The notes: generated from the letters alone by a model not told the origin. A DNA stretch of 64,000 bases from Klebsiella quasipneumoniae subsp. quasipneumoniae (GCF_020525925.1 NZ_CP084876.1:2170001-2234000); one strand, 5' to 3'. Positions 7,659 to 16,538 are shown, counted from the stretch's first letter. Translations and numbers: made by a program.

Positions 7659-8692
7659 CCCCGTCCGCTTTTTCCCGTCGTCGTTTTTTAAAGCTAAGCG
7701 GTGGCCTGGCGCTGGCCGGGGTTTCCCTGCCGCTGTGGGCTCACGATATGGCGGAGATGGCCAGCGGCGATGCTCATCCGGCGCTACGCCTGCCGCAGCC
7801 GTACAAGATCAAGCTGGCGATCAACAAAAGCGCGGTTTGCCTCGCGCCGGTCGCCGTCGCCGAGCAGCAGAAGATTTTCAGTAAATATAACCTCGACGTT
7901 GAGTTTGTTAACTTCGGCAACTCCACCGATGTGCTGCTGGAGGCGATCGCCACCGGCAAGGCCGACGCCGGGGTGGGGATGGCGCTGCGCTGGCTGAAGG
8001 CGCTGGAGCAGGGCTTTGACGTCAAGCTCACCGCCGGGACCCATGGCGGCTGCCTGAACCTGCTGACGGCCAAAGCGTCGCCGTTCAACGGCCTTGAGAG
8101 CCTGAAAGGGCAAACCATCGGCGTCACCGACATGGCCGGGCCGGATAAAAACTTCTTCGCCATCCTGCTTAAGCGCCACGGTATCGATCCGATAAGCGAC
8201 GTGCAGTGGAAAGTCTACCCGGCGGATCTGCTCAGCGTGGCGCTGGATAAGCGCGAGATCGCCGCCATCAGCGGCAGCGAGCCGTTCAGCTATCGGCTGC
8301 TGGAGACCGGCAAGTATCAGCTGATCGCCAGCAATATGACCGGGGACTATGCCAATCTGAGCTGCTGCGTGCTGGGGGTGAGCGGGAGCCTGGCGCGGGA
8401 TCATAAACCGGCCGCCGCGGCGCTCACCCAGGCAATCCTTGAAGCGCACAGCTATGCCGCCGAACACCCGGAAAGCGTGGCGCAATCTTTCCTCGCCCAT
8501 GCGCTCAACACCAGTGAAGCGGAGGTAAGCGGCATTCTGCACGGACAGGGGCACGGCCACCACGCGGTGGGGGAGGCGTTCGTGAAAGAGCTGACGCAGT
8601 ATGCGGTCGACCTGCAGCGGGTGCAGGTGATCAAACCGGGCACCGATCCCCATCAGTTTGCGGAGAGTATCTATGCCAACGTATTCGCCTGA
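7655..8692 (+). CDS. Second ABC substrate-binding protein, Tat-type signal
   Basis: A 345-residue binding protein of the same SsuA/NitT group, but exported differently. The N-terminus carries a twin-arginine motif (SRRRFLKLS) followed by a hydrophobic segment and no obvious lipobox. Motifs include FGNSTDVLLEAIATGKADAG and GQTIGVTDMAGP. Near residues 290-300 there is a His-rich patch (HGQGHGHH) that could bind a metal. Two binding proteins sharing one permease and ATPase suggests broadened substrate range; Tat export suggests folding or cofactor loading in the cytoplasm. Both are inferences. Confidence 0.84.
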   Translation: MTPSAFSRRRFLKLSGGLALAGVSLPLWAHDMAEMASGDAHPALRLPQPYKIKLAINKSAVCLAPVAVAEQQKIFSKYNLDVEFVNFGNSTDVLLEAIATGKADAGVGMALRWLKALEQGFDVKLTAGTHGGCLNLLTAKASPFNGLESLKGQTIGVTDMAGPDKNFFAILLKRHGIDPISDVQWKVYPADLLSVALDKREIAAISGSEPFSYRLLETGKYQLIASNMTGDYANLSCCVLGVSGSLARDHKPAAAALTQAILEAHSYAAEHPESVAQSFLAHALNTSEAEVSGILHGQGHGHHAVGEAFVKELTQYAVDLQRVQVIKPGTDPHQFAESIYANVFA

Positions 8693-9668
8693 GCAGGCGC
8701 TGGCGCGCCCAACCGGCCGCGCGCCGCTGTGGGGAGAAGGGCTGCTGGCCGCCGCGCTGTGGCTGCTGGGCGGTCTGTTCACCCTGGCCTGGCCCGATGC
8801 CGGGCGGCGCTGGCCGTTTAGCGAGGGCTGGGCGCTGGCGCAGTTCGCCTTCGGCGGCGGCTTGCTGCTGCTGGCGCTGAGCTATCGCTACTGGCGAGCG
8901 CGCGGCGCGCGCGTGCTGCATGCCGGCAAGTGGCTGGCGCTGCTGCCGGTGCTGTTCGCTGCCTGGGAAGGGCTGACCGCCAAGAGCGGCGTGCTGCCGG
9001 TGCCGTTTTTCGCGCCGCCGCAGGCGCTGATCGAGGTGCTGCACGACGACTGGCCGCGTCTGCTCGACAGCCTGCTGCACTCCCTGGGGCTGCTGGGGCT
9101 TGGGGTGCTGCTCGGCACCAGCAGCGGGTTCGTCACCGGTCTCGCCATTGGCTGGTCGCAACGGATAGGCTATTGGGTCCATCCGGTGTTACGCCTGCTG
9201 GGGCCGGTGCCGTCCACCGCGCTGCTGCCGCTGTGCCTGTTTATCTTTCCGTCAAGCTTCGGCGCCAGCGTGTTTTTGATTGCGCTGAGCACCTGGTTCC
9301 CGGTCACGGTGCTGACCTGGTCCGGGGTCATCGGCATTGACAAGGCGTGGTACGACGTGGCGCGGACGCTCGGCGCCAGCCAGCGTTTCCTGATCCTGCG
9401 GGTAGCGATCCCCGCCGCGCTGCCGAACGTCTTTGTCGGCCTGTTTATGGGGCTTGGCGCGTCGTTTTCGGTGCTGATTGTGGCTGAAATGGTCGGGGTG
9501 AAGTCGGGGATCGGCTTCTACCTCCAGTGGGCCCAGGGCTGGGCGGCCTATCCCAATATGTACGCCGCGCTGCTGGTGATGGCCTTGCTGTGCTCCGGCC
9601 TGATCAGCGGATTATTTATGCTGCGCGATAAGCTGCTGAGCTGGCAGCGGGGAGGGATGCAATGGTAA
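8673..9668 (+). CDS. ABC transporter permease (SsuC/TauC-like) with N-terminal extension
   Basis: A 331-residue integral membrane permease, longer than typical SsuC (~260). The first ~85 residues add two hydrophobic segments before the standard BPD_transp_1 core, which has the EAA-type cytoplasmic loop (YDVARTLGASQRFLILRVAIPAALP, near 235-260). ATG 8673 is chosen over 8658; it lies inside the end of the binding-protein gene (20-base overlap), consistent with coupled translation. Works with the ATPase that follows (7-base overlap). Confidence 0.87.
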   Translation: MPTYSPEQALARPTGRAPLWGEGLLAAALWLLGGLFTLAWPDAGRRWPFSEGWALAQFAFGGGLLLLALSYRYWRARGARVLHAGKWLALLPVLFAAWEGLTAKSGVLPVPFFAPPQALIEVLHDDWPRLLDSLLHSLGLLGLGVLLGTSSGFVTGLAIGWSQRIGYWVHPVLRLLGPVPSTALLPLCLFIFPSSFGASVFLIALSTWFPVTVLTWSGVIGIDKAWYDVARTLGASQRFLILRVAIPAALPNVFVGLFMGLGASFSVLIVAEMVGVKSGIGFYLQWAQGWAAYPNMYAALLVMALLCSGLISGLFMLRDKLLSWQRGGMQW

Positions 9669-10450
9669 CCGCGACGTCAGGTTCGCAGACGATAGCGCGC
9701 GGCGCGGCGGTATCGATAAGCCATCTTCATCACGCGTTTACGCTCGGCAAACAGGCGGTGCCAGTGCTGGAGAATATCAGCCTGCAGCTGCGGCCAGGGG
9801 AAAGCGTGGCGCTGCTGGGCCCTTCCGGCTGCGGTAAATCCACCCTGCTGCGGCTGCTGGCCGGGCTGGAAGCCCCGCAGAACGGACAGATGCAGTTCGA
9901 CGGCGCGCCGCTCGGCGCTCCGGGGCCGGAGCGCATACTGGTGTTTCAGGACCCGACGCTCTATCCCTGGCTGACGGTGCGGCAGAACGTGCTGCTGGGC
10001 CCGCAGGCGCAGGGCAAAAGAGGGCTGGAAGCAAAGGCCGACGCGCTGATTGACCGCATCGGTCTGCAGGCCTTCAGCGAAGCGTGGCCGAGGCAGCTGT
10101 CAGGGGGGATGGCGCAGCGCGCCGCGCTGGCGCGCGCGCTGTTGAACGAGCCGCGCCTGCTGCTGCTCGACGAGCCGCTGGGCAAGCTGGACTCGCTGAC
10201 CCGCATCAGCATGCAGCGGGAGCTGATCGCCCTCTGGCAGCAGCAGGGGTATACCAGCCTGCTGGTGACCCACGATATCGAAGAGGCGCTGCTGCTGTGC
10301 GAGCGGGTGCTGGTGATGTCGCCGCGTCCGGGGCGGATTATCGCCGAGTTCGCGCTGCCGCTGGCCTTTCCCCGCCACCGCGATAACCCGCAGCTGCTGC
10401 AGCATCGTCAGGATATATTGCGCATCCTCGGCCAGGAGGAGGACTGGTAG
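9662..10450 (+). CDS. ABC transporter ATPase (SsuB/TauB-like)
   Basis: A 262-residue nucleotide-binding subunit of a sulfonate/nitrate/taurine-type importer. Walker A GPSGCGKST, Q-loop VFQDPTLYPW, signature LSGGMAQRAALARAL, Walker B LLLLDEPLGKLD and switch His in THDIEEA are all intact. Last gene of the operon; a REP array begins right after its stop and probably marks the transcript 3' end. Confidence 0.92.
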   Translation: MVTATSGSQTIARGAAVSISHLHHAFTLGKQAVPVLENISLQLRPGESVALLGPSGCGKSTLLRLLAGLEAPQNGQMQFDGAPLGAPGPERILVFQDPTLYPWLTVRQNVLLGPQAQGKRGLEAKADALIDRIGLQAFSEAWPRQLSGGMAQRAALARALLNEPRLLLLDEPLGKLDSLTRISMQRELIALWQQQGYTSLLVTHDIEEALLLCERVLVMSPRPGRIIAEFALPLAFPRHRDNPQLLQHRQDILRILGQEEDW

Positions 10451-10454
10451 GGTA

Positions 10455-11060
10455 AACGCACTCCCCGGTGGCGGCTGCGACTTACCGGCCTGCGAACTCG
10501 AGGGGAAGGGGAAGGACCGCAGGCCGGTGCAAGCGCAGCGCCGCCCGGCAATGGACATCCGGCGCCATGCGCCACGTTTTGCCCGGTGGCGGCTGCGCCT
10601 TACCGGGCCTGCGAACTCCACAGAAGGGGAAGGACCGTAGAACGCAGGCCGGTGCAAGCGCAGCGCCGCCCGGCAATGGGTATCCGGCACCATGCGCCAC
10701 GTTTTGCCCGGTGGCGGCTGCGCCTTACCGGGCCTGGGAGCTCCACAGAAGGGGAAGGACCGTAGGCCGGTGCAAGCGCAGCGCCGCCCGGCAATGGACA
10801 TCCGGCGCCATGCGCCACGTTTTGCCCGGTGGCGGCTGCGCCTTACCGGGCCTACGAGCTCCACAGAAGGGGAAGGACCGTAGAACGTAGGCCGGTGCAA
10901 GCGCAGCGCCGCCCGGCAATGGATATCCGGCGCCATGCGTCACGTTTTGCCCGGTGGCGGCTGCACCTTACCGGGCCTGGGAACTCGAGAGGAAGGGGAA
11001 GGACCGTAGGCCGGTGCAAGCGCAGCGCCGCCCGGCAATGAGCATCCGGCGCGACGCCAT
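10455..11060. repeat. REP/BIME array, five units
   Basis: This 617-base gap between two convergent genes is filled by a tandem array. The element beginning GCCGGTGCAAGCGCAGCG starts at 10523, 10648, 10766, 10891 and 11010 (spacings 125, 118, 125, 119). Each is followed by the opposite-facing palindromic unit TTGCCCGGTGGCGGCTGCG, the head-to-head layout of BIMEs. Copies 2 and 4 carry an extra AACG-containing insert before the element, so the true repeat is a two-unit block of about 243 bases. Likely roles are transcript 3'-end protection or gyrase/IHF binding (family knowledge). No gene is seen inside. Confidence 0.85.
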
Positions 11061-11067
11061 GTACGGC

Positions 11068-13221
11068 TTAAAAATCCATCTTCACCGTGAACTGTACCTC
11101 ACGCGGATCGCCAATCTGATTGCCGAGGTTATTGGTGCCGATGGAAGAGGTGTAATAGGTCTTATCAAACAGATTCTTCACATTCACCTGCAGCGTCACC
11201 GGATACTGCAGCTTCATCTTATAGGCGGCGAACACGTCCGCCACCGCATAGCCCGGTAGATAATAATCCGCGCCGTTGGTGCCGGAGCGCTTGCTGAGCG
11301 CATGGCCGCCGCCGCCCACCGTCAGGGTGTTGCTGTTGTAGACGTTATGAATGTCATAGGTCAGGAACAGCGAACCGGTGTGTTTCGGTACGTTCGGCAG
11401 CGGTTTCCCGGCGTAATCCGGATCTTCCAGCACTTTGGCGTCGGTGTAGCCGTAGCTGGCGATCACGCTGAGGTTATCGGTGATGGACCCCGCCAGATCC
11501 ACTTCCACGCCCTGGGAACGCACCTTGCCCGCGGTTTTGGCCACCGTCTCATCGCCAATGCTCTCGGTGTACAGCACATTGCGCTTATGAATATCAAACA
11601 GCGCGATATTGGCGGTAATGCCCTCCAGCAGGTCGAATTTGGCGCCCACTTCGTAGGAGGTGGACTCTTCCGGCGGCAGCTCGCCGATATAGCTGGCGAT
11701 CGACGACTGCGGCATAAACGACTGGGCGACATTGGCGAACAGCGACACGTTCGGCGTCACTTTGTAGACCAAGCCGGCTTTCGGCGTCCATTTCTCATCG
11801 CGGCTGTCGGTATTGACGTTAAACGGTCGGCCTTTACCGGCGTACTGGGTGTAATACTGGTAGCGCACGCCGGCGACGGCGATCCAGTTGTTGGTCAGGT
11901 ACAGCGCGTCCTGCACGTAAGCGGCATAGCTCTCCTGCTGGATCCGCTGATCGCTGTCGGACGCGGAGACGGTATTGCAGGTGTCGAGGGTGCCGTAGAC
12001 CGGATGATAGATATTAAAGCCTTTCACGTTCTTGCAGCGCAGCATATCGGTGCGCAGCAGATCGTAATTCTCATAGGCGACGCCGGTCAGCAGTTCGTTA
12101 TAAAAGCCGCCCACCACCACGTTGCCCTGCAGGTCGGCGCGGGTCGAGTGCATCTTCTGCGTGGAGCCATGGGTTCCATCGACCCGGCGGGTCAGGTTGC
12201 CGGTCGCCGAATCATAAGCCATTACTCGCGCCTGGTTATCGTTATAGTGATCCTGGCTGTAGCTGTAATCGAAGCGCGCGGTCCAGGCGTCGTTAAGGCG
12301 ATACTCGGCGTTGAGCTGGGCGAGGTCGGAATAGCCATCGGTAATATTAAACGCTTCATCGAAGCGGGTTTTGCGATCGACGTTCACCGCATGGCCGGTA
12401 TTCAGATCGAAAATAGTGCCGCGGTCAAAGGGCGCGCTGTAGTCGCGGTGCGAATAGGACGCGGTCACCGTCGCCCGGTCGCCAAACCAGGTCAGGGAAG
12501 GGGCGAAAAAGCTGCTTTTGTTTTTACCGAAATTGCGCCAGTAATCTTCATTCTGATAGTCCCCAATCAGCCGGTACGCCAGATTCGTGCCTTCGATGGG
12601 GCCGGTGACGTCGACGCTGCCGGTACCGCCGCCAAAGCTGGAGGACGTCGCGGAAACCGAACCGGAGAACTGCCGCTCCGGACGTTTGGTGATGACGTTG
12701 ATCAGCCCGCCGGGGTCGAGAATACCGTACAGCGTCGAGGCGGGTCCCTTCAGGACTTCCACCCGTTCGGTGGCGGCGTTAAAGCTGCGCGGCAGAACGG
12801 TGCGCAAACCGTTGGTCATGATCGAGCCGTCGCGGTTAGCGCCGAAGCCGCGGCGGGTAAAGGCGTCCTGGGTGCCGCCGAGGGTGTTGGTTTGCACCAC
12901 GTTGGCGACGTTATACAGCGCCTCGTCGAGCGAGGTGGCGTGCTGATCTTCGAGAACCCGGTCGCTGACGGTATTCACCACCTGCGGAATATCCAGCAGC
13001 GGCATCGCGGTCAGCGTCGCGGTAGAGGAGCTGAGCGGTTGATAGCCGCTGGTGGCGCTCTGCTGGGCGCCATCGGCCACCACGGTGATGGTCTCTTCCG
13101 CGTCGTTGTTACCTTTCGCCGCGTTATTTTCCGCGGCCATTAATCCCGGTGAGGCTAAAAAAAGAAGCGAAAAAAGCGCCCGCCCTTGCAACGAGGTGAA
13201 GGCGACATGGGGTTGAGTCAT
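11068..13221 (-). CDS. TonB-dependent ferric siderophore receptor
   Basis: A 717-residue outer-membrane receptor. Signal peptide (hydrophobic ALFSLLFLASPGLMA, cut near AAE), TonB box-like EETITVVA, plug domain with the family hallmark RVEVLKGPASTLYG and GGLINVITKRP, then a 22-strand barrel ending in the C-terminal aromatic signature (VQFTVKMDF, final Phe). ATG 13221 is taken as start because it directly precedes the signal peptide; the frame is open to 13350. Sequence style is that of hydroxamate-siderophore receptors (FhuE/FoxA/FcuA), but the ligand cannot be fixed from sequence. Divergent from a FecBCDE-type ABC importer, with a Fur-box-like site upstream. Confidence 0.9.
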   Translation of the reverse strand: MTQPHVAFTSLQGRALFSLLFLASPGLMAAENNAAKGNNDAEETITVVADGAQQSATSGYQPLSSSTATLTAMPLLDIPQVVNTVSDRVLEDQHATSLDEALYNVANVVQTNTLGGTQDAFTRRGFGANRDGSIMTNGLRTVLPRSFNAATERVEVLKGPASTLYGILDPGGLINVITKRPERQFSGSVSATSSSFGGGTGSVDVTGPIEGTNLAYRLIGDYQNEDYWRNFGKNKSSFFAPSLTWFGDRATVTASYSHRDYSAPFDRGTIFDLNTGHAVNVDRKTRFDEAFNITDGYSDLAQLNAEYRLNDAWTARFDYSYSQDHYNDNQARVMAYDSATGNLTRRVDGTHGSTQKMHSTRADLQGNVVVGGFYNELLTGVAYENYDLLRTDMLRCKNVKGFNIYHPVYGTLDTCNTVSASDSDQRIQQESYAAYVQDALYLTNNWIAVAGVRYQYYTQYAGKGRPFNVNTDSRDEKWTPKAGLVYKVTPNVSLFANVAQSFMPQSSIASYIGELPPEESTSYEVGAKFDLLEGITANIALFDIHKRNVLYTESIGDETVAKTAGKVRSQGVEVDLAGSITDNLSVIASYGYTDAKVLEDPDYAGKPLPNVPKHTGSLFLTYDIHNVYNSNTLTVGGGGHALSKRSGTNGADYYLPGYAVADVFAAYKMKLQYPVTLQVNVKNLFDKTYYTSSIGTNNLGNQIGDPREVQFTVKMDF

Positions 13222-13333
13222 TATCTTTTTCTCGTGAACGAATCTGCCTTTGCGGTCAGATAAAGCCAATAAAATCATTGCCCTGAATAATAAAAACACG
13301 CGATTTAGCGTCTGAACGCGCCTTTCTACGTGT

Positions 13334-13352
13334 AATTGAGAATCATTCAATC
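13334..13352 (-). promoter_or_regulatory. Fur box for the receptor gene
   Basis: AATTGAGAATCATTCAATC contains the core TGAnAATCATT of the Fur consensus. It lies about 115 bases upstream of the receptor start. Iron repression is expected. Confidence 0.6.
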
Positions 13353-13358
13353 ATGAAG

Positions 13359-13370
13359 GAATGTAGTAGT
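13359..13370 (-). promoter_or_regulatory. 12-bp element, receptor side
   Basis: On the minus strand this reads ACTACTACATTC, identical to 13540-13551 on the plus strand. In both cases it stands upstream of a Fur-box-like site in the direction of transcription, 6 bases away here. May be a shared activator site or part of the promoter. Confidence 0.4.
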
Positions 13371-13536
13371 AAACGTTATACAAGATAAAAAATCAGCGGC
13401 GGGGAACAGGGCGTTTTAAACACCTCCATCAGGGAATATCCTGTGGTTATCTATTTGATATTATTTTATTTTAATTCTATTGCGTTGGCGCGGCCTCGCT
13501 GTAGTCATCGTCCGCGCTTGAAGACGATGGCGACTA

Positions 13537-13565
13537 TTGACTACTACATTCATCCCCGTCATGAT
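13537..13565 (+). promoter_or_regulatory. Sigma-70 promoter for the siderophore ABC operon
   Basis: TTGACT (13537-13542), a 17-base spacer and CATGAT (13560-13565) match the -35 and -10 boxes at 5/6 and 4/6 positions. The expected start near 13572 falls on the Fur-like site at 13571-13589. The 12-bp element ACTACTACATTC (13540-13551) overlaps the -35 box. Confidence 0.5.
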
Positions 13566-13570
13566 CAAAA

Positions 13571-13589
13571 GAGAATGAGATTTATTTTG
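13571..13589 (+). promoter_or_regulatory. Fur box for the siderophore ABC operon
   Basis: GAGAATGAGATTTATTTTG matches the 19-bp Fur consensus at 13 positions and covers the predicted transcription start, where bound Fur would block initiation. Confidence 0.5.
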
Positions 13590-13645
13590 ATTTGACTGCA
13601 GAATGTCCAGCCATCGCCTGGAACGCTGCGGCGCAGGAGCGAGTT

Positions 13646-14467
13646 ATGCCACAGCGGGTGACACCTGCAGAGCAGGGGATCGTACTGGATGCCCTGTCGG
13701 CCGGCTACGGCCAGACCCTGATCGTTGACGACATCAACCTGACCATCCCCACCGGCAAAATGACGGTGCTGGCAGGGGCGAACGGCTCCGGCAAATCCAC
13801 GCTGCTGTCGACCATCGCCAGGATGCTGAAACCGCTCGGCGGCAGCGTGCGTCTGGACGGGCAAGCCATTCATCAGATGCCGACGAAGGCCGTCTCGCGC
13901 CAGCTCGGCATCCTGCCGCAATCGCCGCTGACGCCGGAAGGGTTAACGGTTTTCGAACTGGTCTCGCGCGGTCGCTTCCCGTGGCAGGGGCTGATGCGCC
14001 AGTGGTCCGACGCCGATGAGCTGGCGGTGGAAGAGGCGCTGCGCTTAACGGGCACCCGCGAGTTTGCTCATCTGCCGGTGGACAGCCTCTCCGGCGGCCA
14101 GCGTCAGCGCTGCTGGATCGCCATGGCGCTGGCCCAGCAAACGGCCACGATTCTGCTTGATGAACCGACCACCTGGCTCGACCTGCGCTATCAGGTCGAT
14201 ATTCTCGAACTGCTCCAGACCCTGACCCGCGAGCATGGCCGTACGGTGGTGACGGTGCTCCATGACCTTAACTTTGCCGTCAACTACGCCGATCTGCTGG
14301 TATTCCTTAAACAGGGGCGCATCGCCGGCACGATCAGCGACGGTGAAGTCTGTAGCCCTGAGCTAATTAAACGCGTGTTTGATGTTGACGTGCAGATGTC
14401 GATTAACCCGCAAACCGGCAAACCGTTCTTTATGCCGTTTCGCGCCCGCCAGGCGGCGGCACAATGA
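13646..14467 (+). CDS. Iron-siderophore ABC transporter ATPase (FecE/FhuC-like)
   Basis: A 273-residue ATPase with Walker A GANGSGKST, signature LSGGQRQRCWIAMALAQ, Walker B ILLDEPTTWLD and switch His in LHDLNFA, all typical of the FecE/FhuC/BtuD group. ATG 13646 is preferred over the in-frame TTG 13592 because AGGAG (13635-13639) is spaced 6 bases before it. First gene of a five-gene operon with 4-base overlaps; powers uptake of the ferric siderophore brought in by the divergent receptor. Confidence 0.92.
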   Translation: MPQRVTPAEQGIVLDALSAGYGQTLIVDDINLTIPTGKMTVLAGANGSGKSTLLSTIARMLKPLGGSVRLDGQAIHQMPTKAVSRQLGILPQSPLTPEGLTVFELVSRGRFPWQGLMRQWSDADELAVEEALRLTGTREFAHLPVDSLSGGQRQRCWIAMALAQQTATILLDEPTTWLDLRYQVDILELLQTLTREHGRTVVTVLHDLNFAVNYADLLVFLKQGRIAGTISDGEVCSPELIKRVFDVDVQMSINPQTGKPFFMPFRARQAAAQ

Positions 14468-15489
14468 GCGTGGTTAGCCTGCATCCCGCGCGGCGGCGCG
14501 CCCGTCCCCGGCTGGCGCTGCTCCTGCTTACGCTGCTGCTTATTGCCGGCTCGCTGGTGCATCTTGGCCTGGGCGCCCGCTGGATCGCCCCGCAGACGGT
14601 GCTGCAGGCGCTGCTGGAGTACAACCCGCGTAACTTCGATCAGCGGATAATCGTCGAACTGCGCCTGGTGCGGCTGGCGGCGGCGCTGCTGACCGGCGCG
14701 GCGCTCGGCGTCGCCGGGCTGCTGCTGCAGACGGTGATCCGCAACCCGCTGGGCGAGCCGCATATCCTCGGCCTTAACGCCGGCGCGTCGCTGGCGGTGG
14801 TGGCGACCTCTGCGCTGGGGCTCTCCTTCGGCGCTTTCCCCGCCGCGCGGCCGCTGACCGCCGCCTGCGGCGCGGCGCTGCTGTTCGGCGGGGTGATGGC
14901 GCTGGCCTCTGCCGGTCGCGGCGGAGCGACGCCGCTGCGCATCACGCTGTGCGGGGTAGCGCTGTCGGCGTTTGCGTCGGCGGTGACGGCGGCGATATTA
15001 ATTCTCGATGAACAAACGCTGCTGGCGATGCGCACCTGGCTGGCGGGCGATCTGGCCGGGCTGAACTGGAGCACGCTGCGGACGGCGCTGGTCCCGGCGC
15101 TGATCGGCCTTGGCGTTGCGCTGTTCCTTGCCCCGCGCCTCAACGTGCTGGCGCTGGGGGATAAGGTAGCGCTGGGCCTCGGCGTGAACCTCGTCCAGAC
15201 CCGGCTGCTGGGCCTGCTGGCGATTGCGCTGCTCTGCGGCGCGGCGGTGGCGGTGGCCGGGCCGATCGGCTTCGTCGGGCTGGTGGTGCCGCACGTGGTG
15301 CGCCGTCTGGTGACGGAAGATATCCGCCTGGCGCTGCCCCTGGCGGCGCCGGTGGGGGCGCTGGTGCTGCTCCTGGCGGATATCGCCGCCCGGACGCTGG
15401 TCGCCCCTCAGGAGCTGGCCACCGGGGCGATGACCGCCCTGGTGGGCGCGCCGCTGTTTATCTTTATCGCCGCGAGGTTTTTTAAATGA
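14464..15489 (+). CDS. Iron-siderophore ABC permease 1 (FecCD family)
   Basis: A 341-residue membrane protein of the FecCD/BtuC family, expected to form about ten helices. Motifs: GAALGVAGLLLQTVIRNPLGEPHILGLNAGAS after helix 2, and the ATPase-coupling GPIGFVGLVVPHVVRRL near residue 265. Starts by an ATGA overlap with the ATPase gene and pairs with the next gene as a heterodimer. Confidence 0.92.
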   Translation: MSVVSLHPARRRARPRLALLLLTLLLIAGSLVHLGLGARWIAPQTVLQALLEYNPRNFDQRIIVELRLVRLAAALLTGAALGVAGLLLQTVIRNPLGEPHILGLNAGASLAVVATSALGLSFGAFPAARPLTAACGAALLFGGVMALASAGRGGATPLRITLCGVALSAFASAVTAAILILDEQTLLAMRTWLAGDLAGLNWSTLRTALVPALIGLGVALFLAPRLNVLALGDKVALGLGVNLVQTRLLGLLAIALLCGAAVAVAGPIGFVGLVVPHVVRRLVTEDIRLALPLAAPVGALVLLLADIAARTLVAPQELATGAMTALVGAPLFIFIAARFFK

Positions 15490-16538
15490 TGCGCGCCGTC
15501 CATCGGGCCGGCTTTCGGCCGCTGGTTTTCGCTTCCCGCCAGCTGCTGCTGCGCCCGGCGGCGCTTAACATTGCCGCCTTAATGCTGCTGATGCTGCTGG
15601 CGCTGGGGCTGTACAGCCTCAGTCGCGGCAGCTATCCGCTGCCCGCGTCGACGCTGGCGCGGGCCCTGCTGGCGCCGCTGGAGATTGGCGAGCAGCCGCG
15701 CTTTATTCTGTTTGATATCCGCCTGCCGCGGATCCTGATGGCGCTGCTGTGCGGGGCTATGCTGGGGCTGGCCGGCGCGGCGATGCAGAGCATCACCCGC
15801 AACGGGCTGGCCGACCCGGGGCTGATCGGCGTCAAAGAGGGAGCCAGCATCGTGGTCCTGGCGCTGGTGCTGTTTTTCCCGGCGGTAGGCCTGGTCTGGC
15901 GGCCGCTGGCGGGAATGGTCGGCGGCGTGGCGGTGGCCCTGCTGGTCCTGACGCTGGCGCGCGATTGTTCGCGACCGCGCTTTATTTTAATTGGCGTCGG
16001 CGTCTCCTGGACCCTGGCGGCGGCGGTCGGCATCTTTATGACCACCGCCGACGTTCGCGACGTGCAGACGGCAATGATCTGGCTGGCGGGCAGCCTGCAG
16101 GCCGCCACCTGGTCGCTGCTGGCGGTGGCCTTTTGCTGGGCGCTGCCCGGTGCCATCATCCTGTTCTGTACCGCCCGGGCGGCGGACGCGGCGCTGCTGG
16201 GCGACCGAACCGCCATCGGCCTCGGGGTGCGTCTGCAGCAGTTGACTCTGCTGCGCTTTTTCGCCCCGGTGCTGCTGACCTCGGCCAGCGTCTCCTGCGT
16301 CGGCAGCCTGGGCTTTGTGGGCCTGATGGCGCCGCATATGGCGCGTTTCGTGCTGCGCGGCGGTCAGGTCTCGCTGCTGAGCGGCAGCGCCCTGATTGGC
16401 GCCTTGCTGGTGCTGGCGACCGATACCCTTGGTCGGTTGGCGTTTGCGCCGCTGCAGATCCCGGCGGGGATTGTGATTGCCCTGGTGGGCTGCCCGTTCT
16501 TTGTTGTCTTGCTCTGGCGTCGCCGTGATGCCCTTTAA
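15486..16538 (+). CDS. Iron-siderophore ABC permease 2 (FecCD family)
   Basis: A 350-residue FecCD-family permease, partner of the preceding one. It has the matching motif pair: LGLAGAAMQSITRNGLADPGLIG and SLGFVGLMAPHMARFVL. The start ATG 15486 overlaps the upstream stop; a second ATG follows at 15489. Confidence 0.92.
   Translation: MMRAVHRAGFRPLVFASRQLLLRPAALNIAALMLLMLLALGLYSLSRGSYPLPASTLARALLAPLEIGEQPRFILFDIRLPRILMALLCGAMLGLAGAAMQSITRNGLADPGLIGVKEGASIVVLALVLFFPAVGLVWRPLAGMVGGVAVALLVLTLARDCSRPRFILIGVGVSWTLAAAVGIFMTTADVRDVQTAMIWLAGSLQAATWSLLAVAFCWALPGAIILFCTARAADAALLGDRTAIGLGVRLQQLTLLRFFAPVLLTSASVSCVGSLGFVGLMAPHMARFVLRGGQVSLLSGSALIGALLVLATDTLGRLAFAPLQIPAGIVIALVGCPFFVVLLWRRRDAL

Noticed and set aside
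10468..11041. Several 63-140 codon frames inside the REP array
   Set aside because: They are translations of the repeats in various frames, with no ribosome sites or family features.
10455..11060. Tandem repeats as a CRISPR array
   Set aside because: The whole 118-125-base unit is repeated, spacers are not unique, units are internally palindromic in REP fashion, and no cas gene is near.
11302..13143. A 613-codon open frame opposite the TonB-dependent receptor
   Set aside because: It mirrors the receptor gene, whose signal peptide, plug motif and C-terminal Phe are clear. The antisense product has no family resemblance; long shadows are common in GC-rich DNA.
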